DNA of 64,000 bases, taken from contig CAVZNR010000036.1 of NCBI GenBank assembly GCA_963776675.1, forward strand, positions 1 to 64,000, given 5' to 3'. Below the pieces are notes generated by a model. That model was not told where the DNA came from and searched no databases. It saw nothing but the letters and a program-made list of their open reading frames with translations. The translations under genes were made by a program, and so were the position numbers. Below, one piece after another: positions 17,370 through 27,269 of the stretch (its first letter is position 1; every line of letters begins with the position of its first letter). This DNA comes from Hyphomicrobium_A sp963776675. GTDB lineage: Bacteria > Pseudomonadota > Alphaproteobacteria > Rhizobiales > Hyphomicrobiaceae.

Positions 17370-19580
17370 TCAGGCGGCGTTTGATTGGACGCTCCCCATG
17401 ATTTTCGGGACGATAACCTCGGGCTTGCCGCTGGCAACGACAACGCCTGCGCTCATCACCAGGACGCGGTCGGCGATGCGCATGTGACTGGGCTGCGCAG
17501 TAACGAATAGCACGGTCGTGCTGCCCCTCAGCGCGTTCAGCTGGGCGGTCAGAGCCTGATCGCCGGCCGGATCGAGGCCGTTGTGCGAATTATCGAGGAG
17601 GAGGATCGACGACTTCTTTACAAACGCGCGAGCGAGCGAGAGGCGGCACAACAGTCCCTGCGAGAGCGATCGGGCCGCGGTGCCGCTGATCCGTGTTTCG
17701 ATGCCATCGGGCAGGCGAGGATCGGGCAAATGGATGTCTGCTGCCGCCAGCGCCTCCTCGATGTCGTGATCCGTTGCGTCCGGGAGCCCAAAACGAAGGT
17801 TTGCGGCTACGGTGCCGTTGAAGAACGTCGGCTGGTTGGGCGCATAGGCGATCGCCGCACGGATCTCCTCGGGATCGAGCTGGCGCATGTCGAAACCGCC
17901 GATGCGCACCGTGCCCATGTACTGCGGATAGAGACCGAGGAGGACCTTGAGCAGCGTGGATTTTCCACTACCGCTAGGGCCGGTAACGGCGATGATCTCG
18001 CCTGCCTTAATGTCGAGGTTTATGCCCTTTAGTTGCGGCTCCTGCTGGGCACCCATGCCGAGGTAGAGGCCGGACGTAAAGATGCTGCCTCGCAGGAGAT
18101 GAAATACCATCGGAATCGCTTCATCGCGCTCCGCGCGCATGCGCATCAGGTCGTTGATCTGTCGGATGGTGGTCCGGAATTGCTGCAGGCGCGTCAGGTT
18201 GAGCGAGACAACCTGAACAGGCACCAGGATCCGCCATACGAGCATCATGGAGACGACCAGAGCGCCCAACGACATCGAGCCTTCCATCACGCGCAGTGCC
18301 CCGACGCCGAGTGTCACCACGCCGGCAAATGCAACCAGCGCACCGGTGATAACCTGCAGGGAGGAGCTCAGCTGCACATTTTGGAAGCGCGAACGTTCGT
18401 AGGTCGCCAGTCTGTTGGCGTAGCGCGAGAGCCATTCGGTCTCGGCCGCCGCGCTCCTTATGGTTTTGCGCCTGTCGGAGAGCTCGAGCAGTCTCCGGTC
18501 CGCCTTGAGCTTGTTGGCCCCCACCTTCGTAACCTGCGCGATGGAGATGGCTGCGCTGAGTGCTGCGATGGCAAAAGTTACGAGCGAGATTCCGAGTGGA
18601 ACGAAGCCCAGGGAGCCCCCAATCACGAATAGCATCGCCACGAACAGGAGCGTGAACGGCAAATCGAGCAGCGCCGACGCGAGGCCTCCGGCAAAGATCT
18701 CGCGGCCGATCTCGAATTGACGGAAGCGCGCCAGCTGCGAGGACAGCGGTGCCCGCTCCGTAAGCGCGAGGGGAAGATTGAGGACAGAGGAAAGCGTGCG
18801 TATCTGCACGGCGCCGTCGAATCGGGTGGCGACATAGGCGATCGACCTGGACCTGATCTGGTAGAGGCGCAGCTCACAGGCTAGCCCGACGAGCGCGCCA
18901 GCCGCCAGAAATGCCAGTGTGTCCAGGGATCCCGTTGCGATGACGAGGTCATAGACGACGAGGACGTACAGCGAGAGCGCTATGCCTAGCATGCTGATCA
19001 GGGCAGATAGACCTGCAGCGCGCAAGAGCGGCCATCTGAGCGCGCGCAGAACTTGGCCGACATAGCCGTCGACGCCCCGCCCCGCAGGGGCCTCTTCATT
19101 GTCGATCCTCACCAGATAGACAGTGCCACTCAAAGCGCCGATGTCGGAGCTTTCCGTGCGTGTGGAGAGCTCATAAACGCGCAGCGCCCCCGTGGGCTTG
19201 GCGGAAATAAGATCAAAATTCGCTTCGCCATCGATCACGATGCACGGAAAATCCGTGGTCGATAGTGCGCCGACGTGCCGCGTGACCTTGATCAGGTTCA
19301 CCCCCAGCCGGTCCAGCACCGTTCGCAGCATGGTGAAGGATGCAATCTGTTTCAGATGTGGCATGGCTTCAAACAGCCGGCGCTGTTCGCCGCGCCATCC
19401 GACCGCCTGCAAGATCTCGAGCAGCATTTGCTCGTACGGACCTGCACCTTCCGCCAGCCCTATCGAATGCTTCCCGGATTCGGAGGCGGCGGCGCGACGA
19501 ATTGGGCCTGCAAATGAGAATTGCGTCCCTTCGCGTACGGGGGCGCTCTGCGGGTCGAAAAGGCGGGCGGCCCAAATCAT
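17370..19580 (-). CDS. Type I secretion ABC half-transporter with degenerate ATPase (subunit 2)
   Basis: A 736-residue exporter-type ABC subunit. Residues ~1-150 look like a degenerate C39-peptidase-like domain without a catalytic Cys motif. Six TM helices follow (~170-440), then a nucleotide-binding domain. Walker A is intact (GPSGSGKST, Lys near 540). The signature LSGGQ is replaced by LSQGL (near 637), the Walker B glutamate is Asn (LLLDNSHNG, near 664), and the H-loop His is Ala (VTAQP, near 695). The flanking sequence is well kept, so these are not frameshift effects. The start overlaps the stop of the partner ABC gene (ATGA), which indicates a co-translated heterodimer. The neighbours are an HlyD adaptor and a divergent RTX protein. 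Confidence 0.88.
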   Translation of the reverse strand: MIWAARLFDPQSAPVREGTQFSFAGPIRRAAASESGKHSIGLAEGAGPYEQMLLEILQAVGWRGEQRRLFEAMPHLKQIASFTMLRTVLDRLGVNLIKVTRHVGALSTTDFPCIVIDGEANFDLISAKPTGALRVYELSTRTESSDIGALSGTVYLVRIDNEEAPAGRGVDGYVGQVLRALRWPLLRAAGLSALISMLGIALSLYVLVVYDLVIATGSLDTLAFLAAGALVGLACELRLYQIRSRSIAYVATRFDGAVQIRTLSSVLNLPLALTERAPLSSQLARFRQFEIGREIFAGGLASALLDLPFTLLFVAMLFVIGGSLGFVPLGISLVTFAIAALSAAISIAQVTKVGANKLKADRRLLELSDRRKTIRSAAAETEWLSRYANRLATYERSRFQNVQLSSSLQVITGALVAFAGVVTLGVGALRVMEGSMSLGALVVSMMLVWRILVPVQVVSLNLTRLQQFRTTIRQINDLMRMRAERDEAIPMVFHLLRGSIFTSGLYLGMGAQQEPQLKGINLDIKAGEIIAVTGPSGSGKSTLLKVLLGLYPQYMGTVRIGGFDMRQLDPEEIRAAIAYAPNQPTFFNGTVAANLRFGLPDATDHDIEEALAAADIHLPDPRLPDGIETRISGTAARSLSQGLLCRLSLARAFVKKSSILLLDNSHNGLDPAGDQALTAQLNALRGSTTVLFVTAQPSHMRIADRVLVMSAGVVVASGKPEVIVPKIMGSVQSNAA

Positions 19581-21382
19581 GTGATGGCCTTCCCGGATCC
19601 TGCGGCCGATTGATCGATTGGCCTAACCTCGTCGAGTTGGACGAACTTGCCGTCGACTATCGTCATGATGCGGTCGGCAACTGCGGTGAGCAACGACAGG
19701 TTTGTGATCAGGATGGTCGTGACCTTGCCCTTGAGCGACAGGAGGCCCTGGGCCAGCATCGTATTGCCTCGGTAATCAAACGAGCTGTTGGCCTGATCGA
19801 GAATAAGCAGGCGCGGACGGCTCGCAATGGCCCGAGCCACCACGATGCGCTGCAGTAATGCCGGGGGTAATGGCTCGGTCGCCACCTCTCCGAGCCGGGT
19901 CTCGTAGCCTCGGGGCAGGCGATGGATGTCGTCCTCGAGGCCCATCTGGCGCGCGACCGCCCCGACCGAGTCGATACCTTCGCCGTCGCGGAACATGGTG
20001 AGATTGTCGAGCACGGTACCGCGCACGGAGGTGACGTTATGGTCGACGAATGCAAGGGTGCCGCAGACGCCGGTTCCAGCCAGCGCCGCCGGGATGTCAT
20101 CGATAAATATCTCACCGCTTTGCGGTAGCAGCTGCCCCAACGCGAGCTGCGCCGTTGTGGATCTGCCGCTGCCGTTGCGGCCCGTGAGGGCGATGATCTC
20201 GCCCGGTGTCACCGACAGGTTGGCATCGGCGAGAACCGCAGTGGCCTGACCTTCATACCGGAAAGTGACGTTGTCGAAGGTGACGCGCGCCGGCAGCGGT
20301 GGCTCCACCGCCGAAGGCGGCTTGAAGCGGCTGCTCGAGGGCAGATCAAAAATGGGCTTTGCCGTCTCCTTGGCGACGATGACTGCATGGATTTCGTTCC
20401 ATGCGGAGACGAGGCGCATCAGCGGTTGCATCAGGCGCCCTGAAAGCATGGTGCAGCACGCCAGGGCGCCGATCGTGATTTCGCCGTTGATTGTCAGGAC
20501 GGCGCCGACCGTGACCGTCGTCAGCTGCGTCAAGGTCGAAGCCAGGAAACCAAGATTCCGCGCGTCGTCCGAGAGTCGTATGAGATTGTACGTGCAGCCG
20601 GATGCCTGCTCCGCCAGACGCTCGAACCGGCGCAAGATCTGCTGCTCCATCGCGAATGCCTTGACGGTGACAATCCCGGTGAGCGCCTCGACCAGGAAGT
20701 CGCGGATTTTGGCCTCCTCGATAGCGCGGCCCATCGTCGCCATCCTGAGCTTTCTGCCGCGCTCGAAGGCAGCAAACACAAACGGAATGAACAGAACGAG
20801 TGGGACTGTGGCGAGCACCGGGCTTATCGCAATGAGCAGCGCGAGAAAGATCAACGTGAAGGGCAGGTCGGCAAGCGAGAGAAGCGACGGGCTGAGCTTA
20901 AATTCCGACGCCGTGTTAACGGCCTGAAACCGCTGCATCCAATATGCGGCGGGCTCGTGGTCGACCAACTTTGCGGGTGCCAACGCGACGCGGGAGGCGG
21001 CATCGAGGTTGGTCCGCCATCCCTCCTTCATTGCGCTCCACGCGATCACCTGGCTGCGCGTGATGCGCAAGATCGCTTCGAAGACCAGCGCAGTGCATAC
21101 GCAGAGTATGAGAAACAGCAGCGTCGAGGTGGCCGCGTTGGGGATGATCCGGTCGTAGACCTGGAGGATGGCCAGGGGCAGCGCGAGACCCAACAGATTG
21201 ATGACAACTGAGGCCGCGATCACGTCTGCGGGCAGACTGTATAACGTGCGTGCGAGCAGCCTGAGGAATTCGAATGCGTCGTGAGCCACCGTGTAGCGGC
21301 GCCCCGATGGCAGAGAAGACTTTCCGGTGACCGATGGCCCTCGTAGATCGTTCAGATCGCATGTCGGATGGGCGGACGCCAT
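19577..21382 (-). CDS. Type I secretion ABC half-transporter with degenerate ATPase (subunit 1)
   Basis: A 601-residue exporter ABC subunit, first gene of the leftward secretion operon. There is no peptidase-like extension. The TM domain (~50-320) includes LPLAILQVYDRIIPNAATSTL, typical of PrtD/LapB-type transporters. In the nucleotide-binding domain the Walker A lysine is Arg (GRNGSGRST, near 407). The LSGGQ signature is replaced by LPPAL (near 502), the Walker B glutamate is Gln (LILDQANSSFD, near 530), and the H-loop His is Asn (ITNLSLL, near 561). The A-loop Tyr (FRYEG) remains. With subunit 2 it would form a heterodimer in which neither composite ATP site is canonical. The type I secretion assignment rests on neighbours and TM sequence. 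Confidence 0.85.
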   Translation of the reverse strand: MASAHPTCDLNDLRGPSVTGKSSLPSGRRYTVAHDAFEFLRLLARTLYSLPADVIAASVVINLLGLALPLAILQVYDRIIPNAATSTLLFLILCVCTALVFEAILRITRSQVIAWSAMKEGWRTNLDAASRVALAPAKLVDHEPAAYWMQRFQAVNTASEFKLSPSLLSLADLPFTLIFLALLIAISPVLATVPLVLFIPFVFAAFERGRKLRMATMGRAIEEAKIRDFLVEALTGIVTVKAFAMEQQILRRFERLAEQASGCTYNLIRLSDDARNLGFLASTLTQLTTVTVGAVLTINGEITIGALACCTMLSGRLMQPLMRLVSAWNEIHAVIVAKETAKPIFDLPSSSRFKPPSAVEPPLPARVTFDNVTFRYEGQATAVLADANLSVTPGEIIALTGRNGSGRSTTAQLALGQLLPQSGEIFIDDIPAALAGTGVCGTLAFVDHNVTSVRGTVLDNLTMFRDGEGIDSVGAVARQMGLEDDIHRLPRGYETRLGEVATEPLPPALLQRIVVARAIASRPRLLILDQANSSFDYRGNTMLAQGLLSLKGKVTTILITNLSLLTAVADRIMTIVDGKFVQLDEVRPIDQSAAGSGKAIT

Positions 21383-21663
21383 TAGCGAGCCCTCAAATCA
21401 CGCAACAAACATTTGCCGCCCCTTAATATATGAAAACTCCTAATTCACGCTTGCTCTTCTGTTCACAAATCGTCAGTCCTATGAATGATAACCGACCAAC
21501 CCGAATTCGACCGAAACAACAGGGAAATTCCCATTTCATCAGGATTAGAAACGGATCCATTTCCACCTATTTTTTGAACGATTATACAGTGAACTGAGGA
21601 AATAATAATGGAGGTTAGATTTTCGTCGCCCGCGGATGCAGATAGCCGCGCAAGGTCGATGCC
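21383..21663. promoter_or_regulatory. AT-rich divergent promoter region of the secretion locus
   Basis: About 280 bases, clearly more AT-rich than its surroundings, separate the leftward ABC-ABC-HlyD operon from the rightward RTX gene. GAGGAA at about 21596-21601 is a good ribosome binding site for the ATG at 21608. TTGAAC and TATACA near 21575-21590 are too close to be one promoter. Shared control of transporter and substrate is likely. Confidence 0.5.
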
Positions 21664-24600
21664 ATGCCTACCGGAGCAGAAATGTCAGCGCTCGCCACCC
21701 CTCCGCCGGATGGGGATTTGGACGAGTTCTTGCGGTCGCTGCAGAAGTCGGGCGACTCTGCTCCGCCCGCGCCGCCAGCGGACCAGACGGGCTCATCGCT
21801 GTCGGACACGCATCAGGGACAATCGAGTCCGCCGACCATCAATGACGCCAATCAATTCGCTGCCACCACCCGGGAGGAAAGTCTCGAAGGCGGGACCAGC
21901 GGCGCCCCGAGCGATGCGGCGCATCACCTCGAGGTAATCCATCCAGGCGGCAATGACGCGCCGAGCCAGCAGACGCCGGTCGAGGACGTCATCAGCGCGC
22001 GCTCGCCGCCGCAACCCGCTCCCACAGACGATACGCACTTGGCCGCCACCGAGTCCGTTGTGAGCTACCCCAGCAGCAGCCCCGCAGCACTTGGCTTCGT
22101 AACTCGGGATCCCGGAACGTTCCAATTGGCTGCGAACACTACCCTCACGGCCGCGTCGGGCGGGGAGTTGACGACGGGGAGCATTGCCGAAGTCGTTGCC
22201 GGCGATGTTATCGCCGACGTTGCCGCCGACGCGACGGAACAGGTCGAAATACAGCCAATCCCTCCGACCGGCCTCACGGTCGAAGGCGGCTCCGTGCAGG
22301 AGAATGCCGCTGCCGGTACGGTCGCGGCAACGCTGGCGGCCATCGACCCGGATTCGACCACGGGCTTCACCTATTCGCTCACCTCCGACCCATCGGGCCT
22401 GTTCGAGGTCGTGGGAAATGAGATCCGGGTGAAGGCGGGGGCGAGTATCGACTACGAGAGCGCGGCCTCGCATCAGCTGAGCGTGACGGTGACCGATGCG
22501 AGCGGCCTCAGTCTCACCAATACGGTGACGATCACGGTCATCGACGAGAACGAGCCGCCGAGCGACCTCACGGTGGCGGGCGGGACGGTGCAGGAGAATG
22601 CGCCGGCCGGTACGGTCGTGGCCACTCTCGGGGCCGTAGACCCGGACGCCGGCTCGAGCTTCACATACTCGCTCGACGCTGACCCGTCGGGCTTGTTCGA
22701 GGTCGTGGGAAACGAGATCCGCGTGAAGGCGGGGGCGAGCCTCGACTACGAGACCGCGACCTCGCATGACCTGACCGTGACGGTGACGGATAACGGGGGC
22801 CTCAGCTACACCGCACCCGTGACCATCACGGTGACCGACCAATCGGGTTTGACCATCGTCGGCACACCTGGAAAGGACGTGCTGATCGGCACCGGCGAAG
22901 AAGATTCCATCTCAGGCCTCGGTGGAAGCGATATTCTCGACGGCGGGGCGGGCAACGATGTGCTCGACGGCGGCACCGGCAATGACACCATGAGCGGCGG
23001 CGCCGGCGACGATACCTATATCGTCAATGCGGCCGGTGACACGGTCACCGAGGCCGCAGACGAGGGCACCGACACGGTGCAGTCCAGCGTCGACTACACG
23101 CTCGGATCAAACGTCGAGAATCTGATCCTCACCGGCTCCGGCAACCGCAGCGGCACGGGCAACAGCCTCGACAACACGCTGACCGGAAACTCCGGCAACA
23201 ACGTGCTCGACGGCGGCGCCGGCAACGACACGATGAGCGGCGGCGCCGGCAACGACACCTATGTCGTGGATGCGGCCGGCGATACGGTGACGGAGGCCGC
23301 GGGCGAAGGCACCGACACGGTGCAGTCCAGCGTCACCTACACACTCGGCTCAAACGTCGAGAACCTGACGCTGACAGGCTCCGGCAACATCAACGGTACC
23401 GGCAATTCCCTAGACAACGAGCTGATTGGCAATGCGGGCAACAACATGCTCGACGGCGGTGCCGGAAACGACGACATGAGCGGCGGCGCCGGCGACGATA
23501 CCTATATCGTCGATGCGTCCGGCGACTCGGTGTCGGAGTCCTCCAACCAGGGCACCGACACGGTGCTGGCCAGCGTCAGCTTTGCACTCAGCAACAACGT
23601 CGAAAACTTGACGCTCACCGGCTCAGGCAACATCGATGCCACCGGCAACACGCTCGACAACACGCTCACCGGCAACGCCGGCAACAACGTGCTCGACGGC
23701 GGCAACGGCAACGACACGATGAGCGGCGGCGCCGGAGACGACACCTATATCGTCAATGCGGCCAGTGACACGGTCATCGAGGCCGCAGACGAGGGCACCG
23801 ACACGGTGCAGGCCAGCGCCGACTACACGCTGGGCGCCAACATCGAGAACCTGACACTCACGGGCGGCAGCAGCATTGATGGCACCGGCAACGCCCTCGA
23901 CAACACGCTGATCGGCAACTCCCGCAGCAACGTGCTCGACGGCGGCGCCGGAAACGACACGATGATCGGCGGCGACGGCAGCGATACCTATGTGGTGGAT
24001 GCGGTCGGCGACACGGTGACCGAGGCCGCGAACGAGGGCACCGACACGGTGCAGGCCAGCGTCAGCTACACGCTCGGCACAACGTCGAGAACCTGATCCT
24101 GACCGGCACTGACGACATCGACGCTACCGGCAACAGCCTCGACAACACGCTCACCGGCAACTCCGGCAACAACATGCTCGACGGCGGTGCCGGTAACGAT
24201 AAGATGAGCGGCGGCGCCGGAAACGACATCTATCTGGTGGATGCGGCGGGTGACAAAGTCACCGAGTCTCTCGGCCAAGGCACCGACACGGTGCAGTCCA
24301 CCGTCAGCTTCACGCTGGGCTCGAACGTCGAGAACCTGACGCTGACCGGCTCGGGCAACATCGACGGGACCGGCAACGACCTCGACAACACGCTGATCGG
24401 CAACTCGGGCAACAACGTGCTCGACGGCGACAGCGGCAACAACACGATGATCGGCGGTGCCGGAGACGATACCTATATCGTCAACGCCGCCGGCGACACG
24501 GTGACCGAGGCCGCTGGCGAAGGCACCGATACGGTGCAGTCCAGCGTCAGCTACACGCTTGGCGCCAACGTCGAGAACCTTACACTCACGGGCAGCAGTA

Positions 24601-25367
24601 CTGATGGCACCGGCAACGAGCTCGACAATACGCTGACCGGTAACTCCCACAGCAACGTGCTCGACGGCGGGGCCGGCAATGACGTGTTGGACGGCGGCGG
24701 CGGCAGCGACACCTTGAGCGGTGGGGCGGGCAACGACGTTCTAGACGGCGGCGGCGGCAACGACACCTTGAGCGGCGGTGCCGGCAACGATGTGCTGGAC
24801 GGCGGCAGCGGCAAAGACACCATGAGCGGCGGCGGCGGCGACGACACCTACGTCGTCAACGCCGCCGGTGACACGGTCACCGAGGCCGCAGACGAGGGCA
24901 CCGACACGGTGCAGTCCAGTGTCAATTACACGCTCGGCGCCAACGTGGAGAACCTGACGCTCACCGGCTCCGGCAACCGCAGCGGCACGGGTAACAGCCT
25001 CGACAACACGCTCATCGGAAACTCCGGAAACAATGCGCTCGACGGCGGTGCCGGCAACGACACGATAATCGGCGGTGACGGCAACGACACGATGACCGGT
25101 GGCGCCGGTGATGACCTGTTCGTCTATCTCAAGGGGCAAGGGTCCGACACCATCGACGGTGGCAGCGGCTGGGTGGATACGGTCCAGTTCGATCAATCGG
25201 CGGGGTCGCTGGAATTCGGCACGGATTGGACGGTCAATCTGACGTCGGGAAGCATCGAGAGCCAGAGCCCGAATGAGCTGGTTCTGTCCAACGACGCCGA
25301 CGGCGTCATCAGCGTTTCCGACGGGTCGCAGATAACGGTCACCAACATCGAGCACATTCATTGGTGA
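21664..25367 (+). CDS. Large RTX/cadherin-like secreted protein, probable type I secretion substrate (one frameshift)
   Basis: The composite product has about 1234 residues. Residues 1-195 are Pro/Ser-rich and disordered. Two near-identical 98-residue cadherin-like domains (~199-295, ~296-392) each contain LFEVVGNEIRVKAGAS. From ~400 there are eight tandem units of about 81 residues with GGxGxDxxx calcium-binding nonapeptides (LDGGAGNDTMSGGAGDDTY) plus a strand segment (NVENLTLTGSGN). Extra nonapeptide runs follow, then a C-terminal domain ending NIEHIHW that suits a type I secretion signal. The frame breaks near 24080; the unit there is 242 instead of 243 bases. An earlier ATG at 21608 has a better ribosome site but is in another frame. 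Likely a calcium-dependent adhesin. Confidence 0.85.
22963..24660 (+). repeat. Tandem 243-bp repeats encoding RTX units
   Basis: The landmark CTCGACGGC recurs at 22963, 23206, 23449, 23692, 23935, 24177, 24420 and 24660. The steps are 243 bases, except 242 at the unit carrying the frameshift and 240 at the last (one codon fewer). Units are highly similar at the nucleotide level, which points to recent amplification or gene conversion and makes this stretch prone to assembly collapse. Confidence 0.9.
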
Positions 25368-26057
25368 GTGCGCGACCCTTTGGCCGTCCGCTCACGCTCG
25401 AACTCCCGACATTCACGTAAAAACTAATCCCCGCGTCTGCACCCGCGCTTACACTGCGTCCGCCCGTTCCAACGGCCAGGGGCGCAGACGTGCGCTGGCG
25501 GACTTGCGCGGAGCGGGCCGGCACACCGGGTGGGAGCCATAAGCTGCACCTGTGTCCATCCTGCCGCGTCATGGCGGAGCCATGCTTCGCATGGACGGCG
25601 AAAATCTCGGTGACGCTCCGGGGCGGGGATGCAATCCGGAGAATGGTGGCGGACAGCCCATGTGCCGAGTGGGGCGGCGAAGGCCGCATCCAATCTCGAA
25701 CCAAAGTGAAGGGCCTAAGCCGCCCCGCTCCCTGGTTCTTTTCATACAAACCCTCGGGCAGCGATGCCGCGAGGCCGAGGCTTTTGCGCGGCGCCCACAC
25801 CCCGTCATCCCGGGCGAGTGACCCTCGGACTTGATCCGGTGGGAACGAGACCCGGGATCCAGCATAAGGAGCGCCGCAGGCTCGTTGGATCTTGAAGCAA
25901 AGAAAGCAGTGTCTGCGACGACTCTCGCGCTGGATCCCGGATCGCCTCCGCAAGCTCCGGCGTCCGGGATGACGGGCAGTAAGGAGGCGGCGTCCGGACC
26001 TCCACGCAGAGTCAGACCCGACCCCGCACGAGCCACGAGGCCAAGGGCATGTGGCAA
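25368..26057. other. Gene-free region downstream of the RTX gene
   Basis: About 690 bases carry no supported gene. Several overlapping frames are open on both strands (up to 240 codons on the minus strand), but they have low-complexity composition, no family resemblance and no convincing ribosome binding site. The right part, 25801-25976, is a palindromic repeat listed separately. A GAACCA...TGGTTC stem-loop is visible near 25698-25738. The RTX gene and truA converge here. Confidence 0.6.
25801..25976. repeat. 176-bp palindromic intergenic repeat
   Basis: The ends are a perfect 13-bp inverted repeat, CCCGTCATCCCGG at 25801-25813 and its complement at 25964-25976. A second inner pair, CGGGATCCAGC at about 25853-25863 and GCTGGATCCCG at about 25930-25940, gives a nested structure. 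Repeats of this look (CGTCATCCCGG...GGATCCAGC) are frequent between genes in Hyphomicrobiales. It may act as a transcription end or be a non-autonomous element. Confidence 0.7.
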
Positions 26058-26840
26058 TCAATCATCATCGGCGGCGATCTCCTCACCCGGCCCGCTGAGC
26101 GTGCCGTAGTCGACGCGCACCAGGTAGAGACCCGACGCCGGGGCGACGGGCCCACACGCAGACCGATCGCATGCTGCGAGCGCCGCGGCAAGATCGCGCG
26201 CCGTCCACTTGCCGTCGCCGACGAGCTTCAGGCTGCCCACCATGGAGCGCACCTGATTGTGCAGGAACGAACGCGCGGACGCTTCCACGATGATCTCCTC
26301 CCCGCGTCGCGTCACGTCGAGCCGGTCGAGCGTCCGCAGCGGCGAGTTCGCCTGGCATTGGGCGGCACGAAACGTCGTGAAGTCGTGGCGTCCCAGAAGG
26401 CCGGACGCTGCCGCCGCCATGGCGTCGGCATCGAGCGCGATGGGCAGCCACCAGACGCGGTTGCGATCGAGCGCGGGCGGCGCACGGCGCGACAGGATGC
26501 GATAGCGGTAGTGGCGCGCGGTGGCGCTGTAGCGCGCATCGAAATCGTGGGCGGCCAGCTCGCAATCGAGCACCACGACCGGCGCCGGCTTCAAGTGAAA
26601 GTTGAGCGCCTCGCGCACCTTGAAGGGCTCCCAGCTTTTCTCCAGATCGAAGTGCGCGACCTGCCCGAGCGCGTGAACGCCGGAGTCCGTGCGCCCCGCC
26701 CCGCGCACGGCCGCCGCCTCGCCGGAGAATTTGCGCAGCGCGTCCTCCAGCGCACCCTGCACCGACTCGCCCTGCGCCTGGCGCTGCCAGCCGAGGAACG
26801 GCGTGCCGTCATATTCGACGATGATGCGATAGCGGGGCAT
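26058..26840 (-). CDS. truA: tRNA pseudouridine(38-40) synthase TruA
   Basis: A 260-residue pseudouridine synthase acting on the anticodon stem-loop of tRNAs. The catalytic Asp lies in GAGRTDSGVHALGQVAHF. Other family sequences are YDGTPFLGWQRQ at the N-terminus, FDARYSATARHYRYRI, and FLHNQVRSMVGSL. The length is normal. It is the last gene of a leftward group with fmt and def, a common alphaproteobacterial grouping (def-fmt-truA), here with a small secreted-protein gene inserted between fmt and truA. Confidence 0.95.
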   Translation of the reverse strand: MPRYRIIVEYDGTPFLGWQRQAQGESVQGALEDALRKFSGEAAAVRGAGRTDSGVHALGQVAHFDLEKSWEPFKVREALNFHLKPAPVVVLDCELAAHDFDARYSATARHYRYRILSRRAPPALDRNRVWWLPIALDADAMAAAASGLLGRHDFTTFRAAQCQANSPLRTLDRLDVTRRGEEIIVEASARSFLHNQVRSMVGSLKLVGDGKWTARDLAAALAACDRSACGPVAPASGLYLVRVDYGTLSGPGEEIAADDD

Positions 26841-26918
26841 GGCGGCTCGATGGACCGGACGCGAGGGCCCCCATCCCTAAAGCAGGATCGAGCGCGAGGG
26901 AAATATCGGGCGGCGCCC

Positions 26919-27179
26919 CTAACGGCCGACCGCGATGGCCTGGTTCACGATGCGTTGCGCGTCGGCGCCGAGCACCAGAGTTGTTGCGCCGTCCGGATTG
27001 ACGATCAGGTGGGTCGTCGGCGGGACGGGACGATAGACGCGCACGCCGTGCTCGATGGTGACGGTCGCGCCGTAGACGGGCTGCGTCTCGATGCGGGTGG
27101 TATGGGCCTCTTCACCCCAAGCCGGTTGCATCACCACGACAAGCGCGCCGAAGGCACACACAGCACTGAGAAGACGCAT
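26919..27179 (-). CDS. Small exported protein, unknown function
   Basis: An 86-residue protein with a Sec signal (LLSAVCAFGALVVVMQPAWG, cleavage near WGEEA), leaving about 63 residues with beta-strand-like alternation (TVTIEHGVRVYRP, TTLVLGADAQ). No cysteines remain in the mature part and no family is recognised. It lies between truA and fmt on the same strand with a clear AAGTGT/GGAGTG-type ribosome region upstream. Reality as a gene is supported by the signal peptide and strand context only. Confidence 0.55.
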   Translation of the reverse strand: MRLLSAVCAFGALVVVMQPAWGEEAHTTRIETQPVYGATVTIEHGVRVYRPVPPTTHLIVNPDGATTLVLGADAQRIVNQAIAVGR

Positions 27180-27269
27180 TGGAACACTCCACCCGAGACG
27201 CTTAGGACGTTGGCTAACAACACCTTAACGGCCAAGCGGCCCTCCGGGCAACGGCTGAGCCCCCCGCGC

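Noticed and set aside
22963..25100. Regular tandem repeats that might suggest a CRISPR or satellite array
   Set aside because: Units are 243 bases, in one open frame, and encode RTX nonapeptides; there are no short repeats with unique spacers.
25339..26061. A 240-codon minus-strand frame after the RTX gene
   Set aside because: It spans the palindromic repeat, overlaps the RTX end, has no ribosome binding site and no family resemblance.
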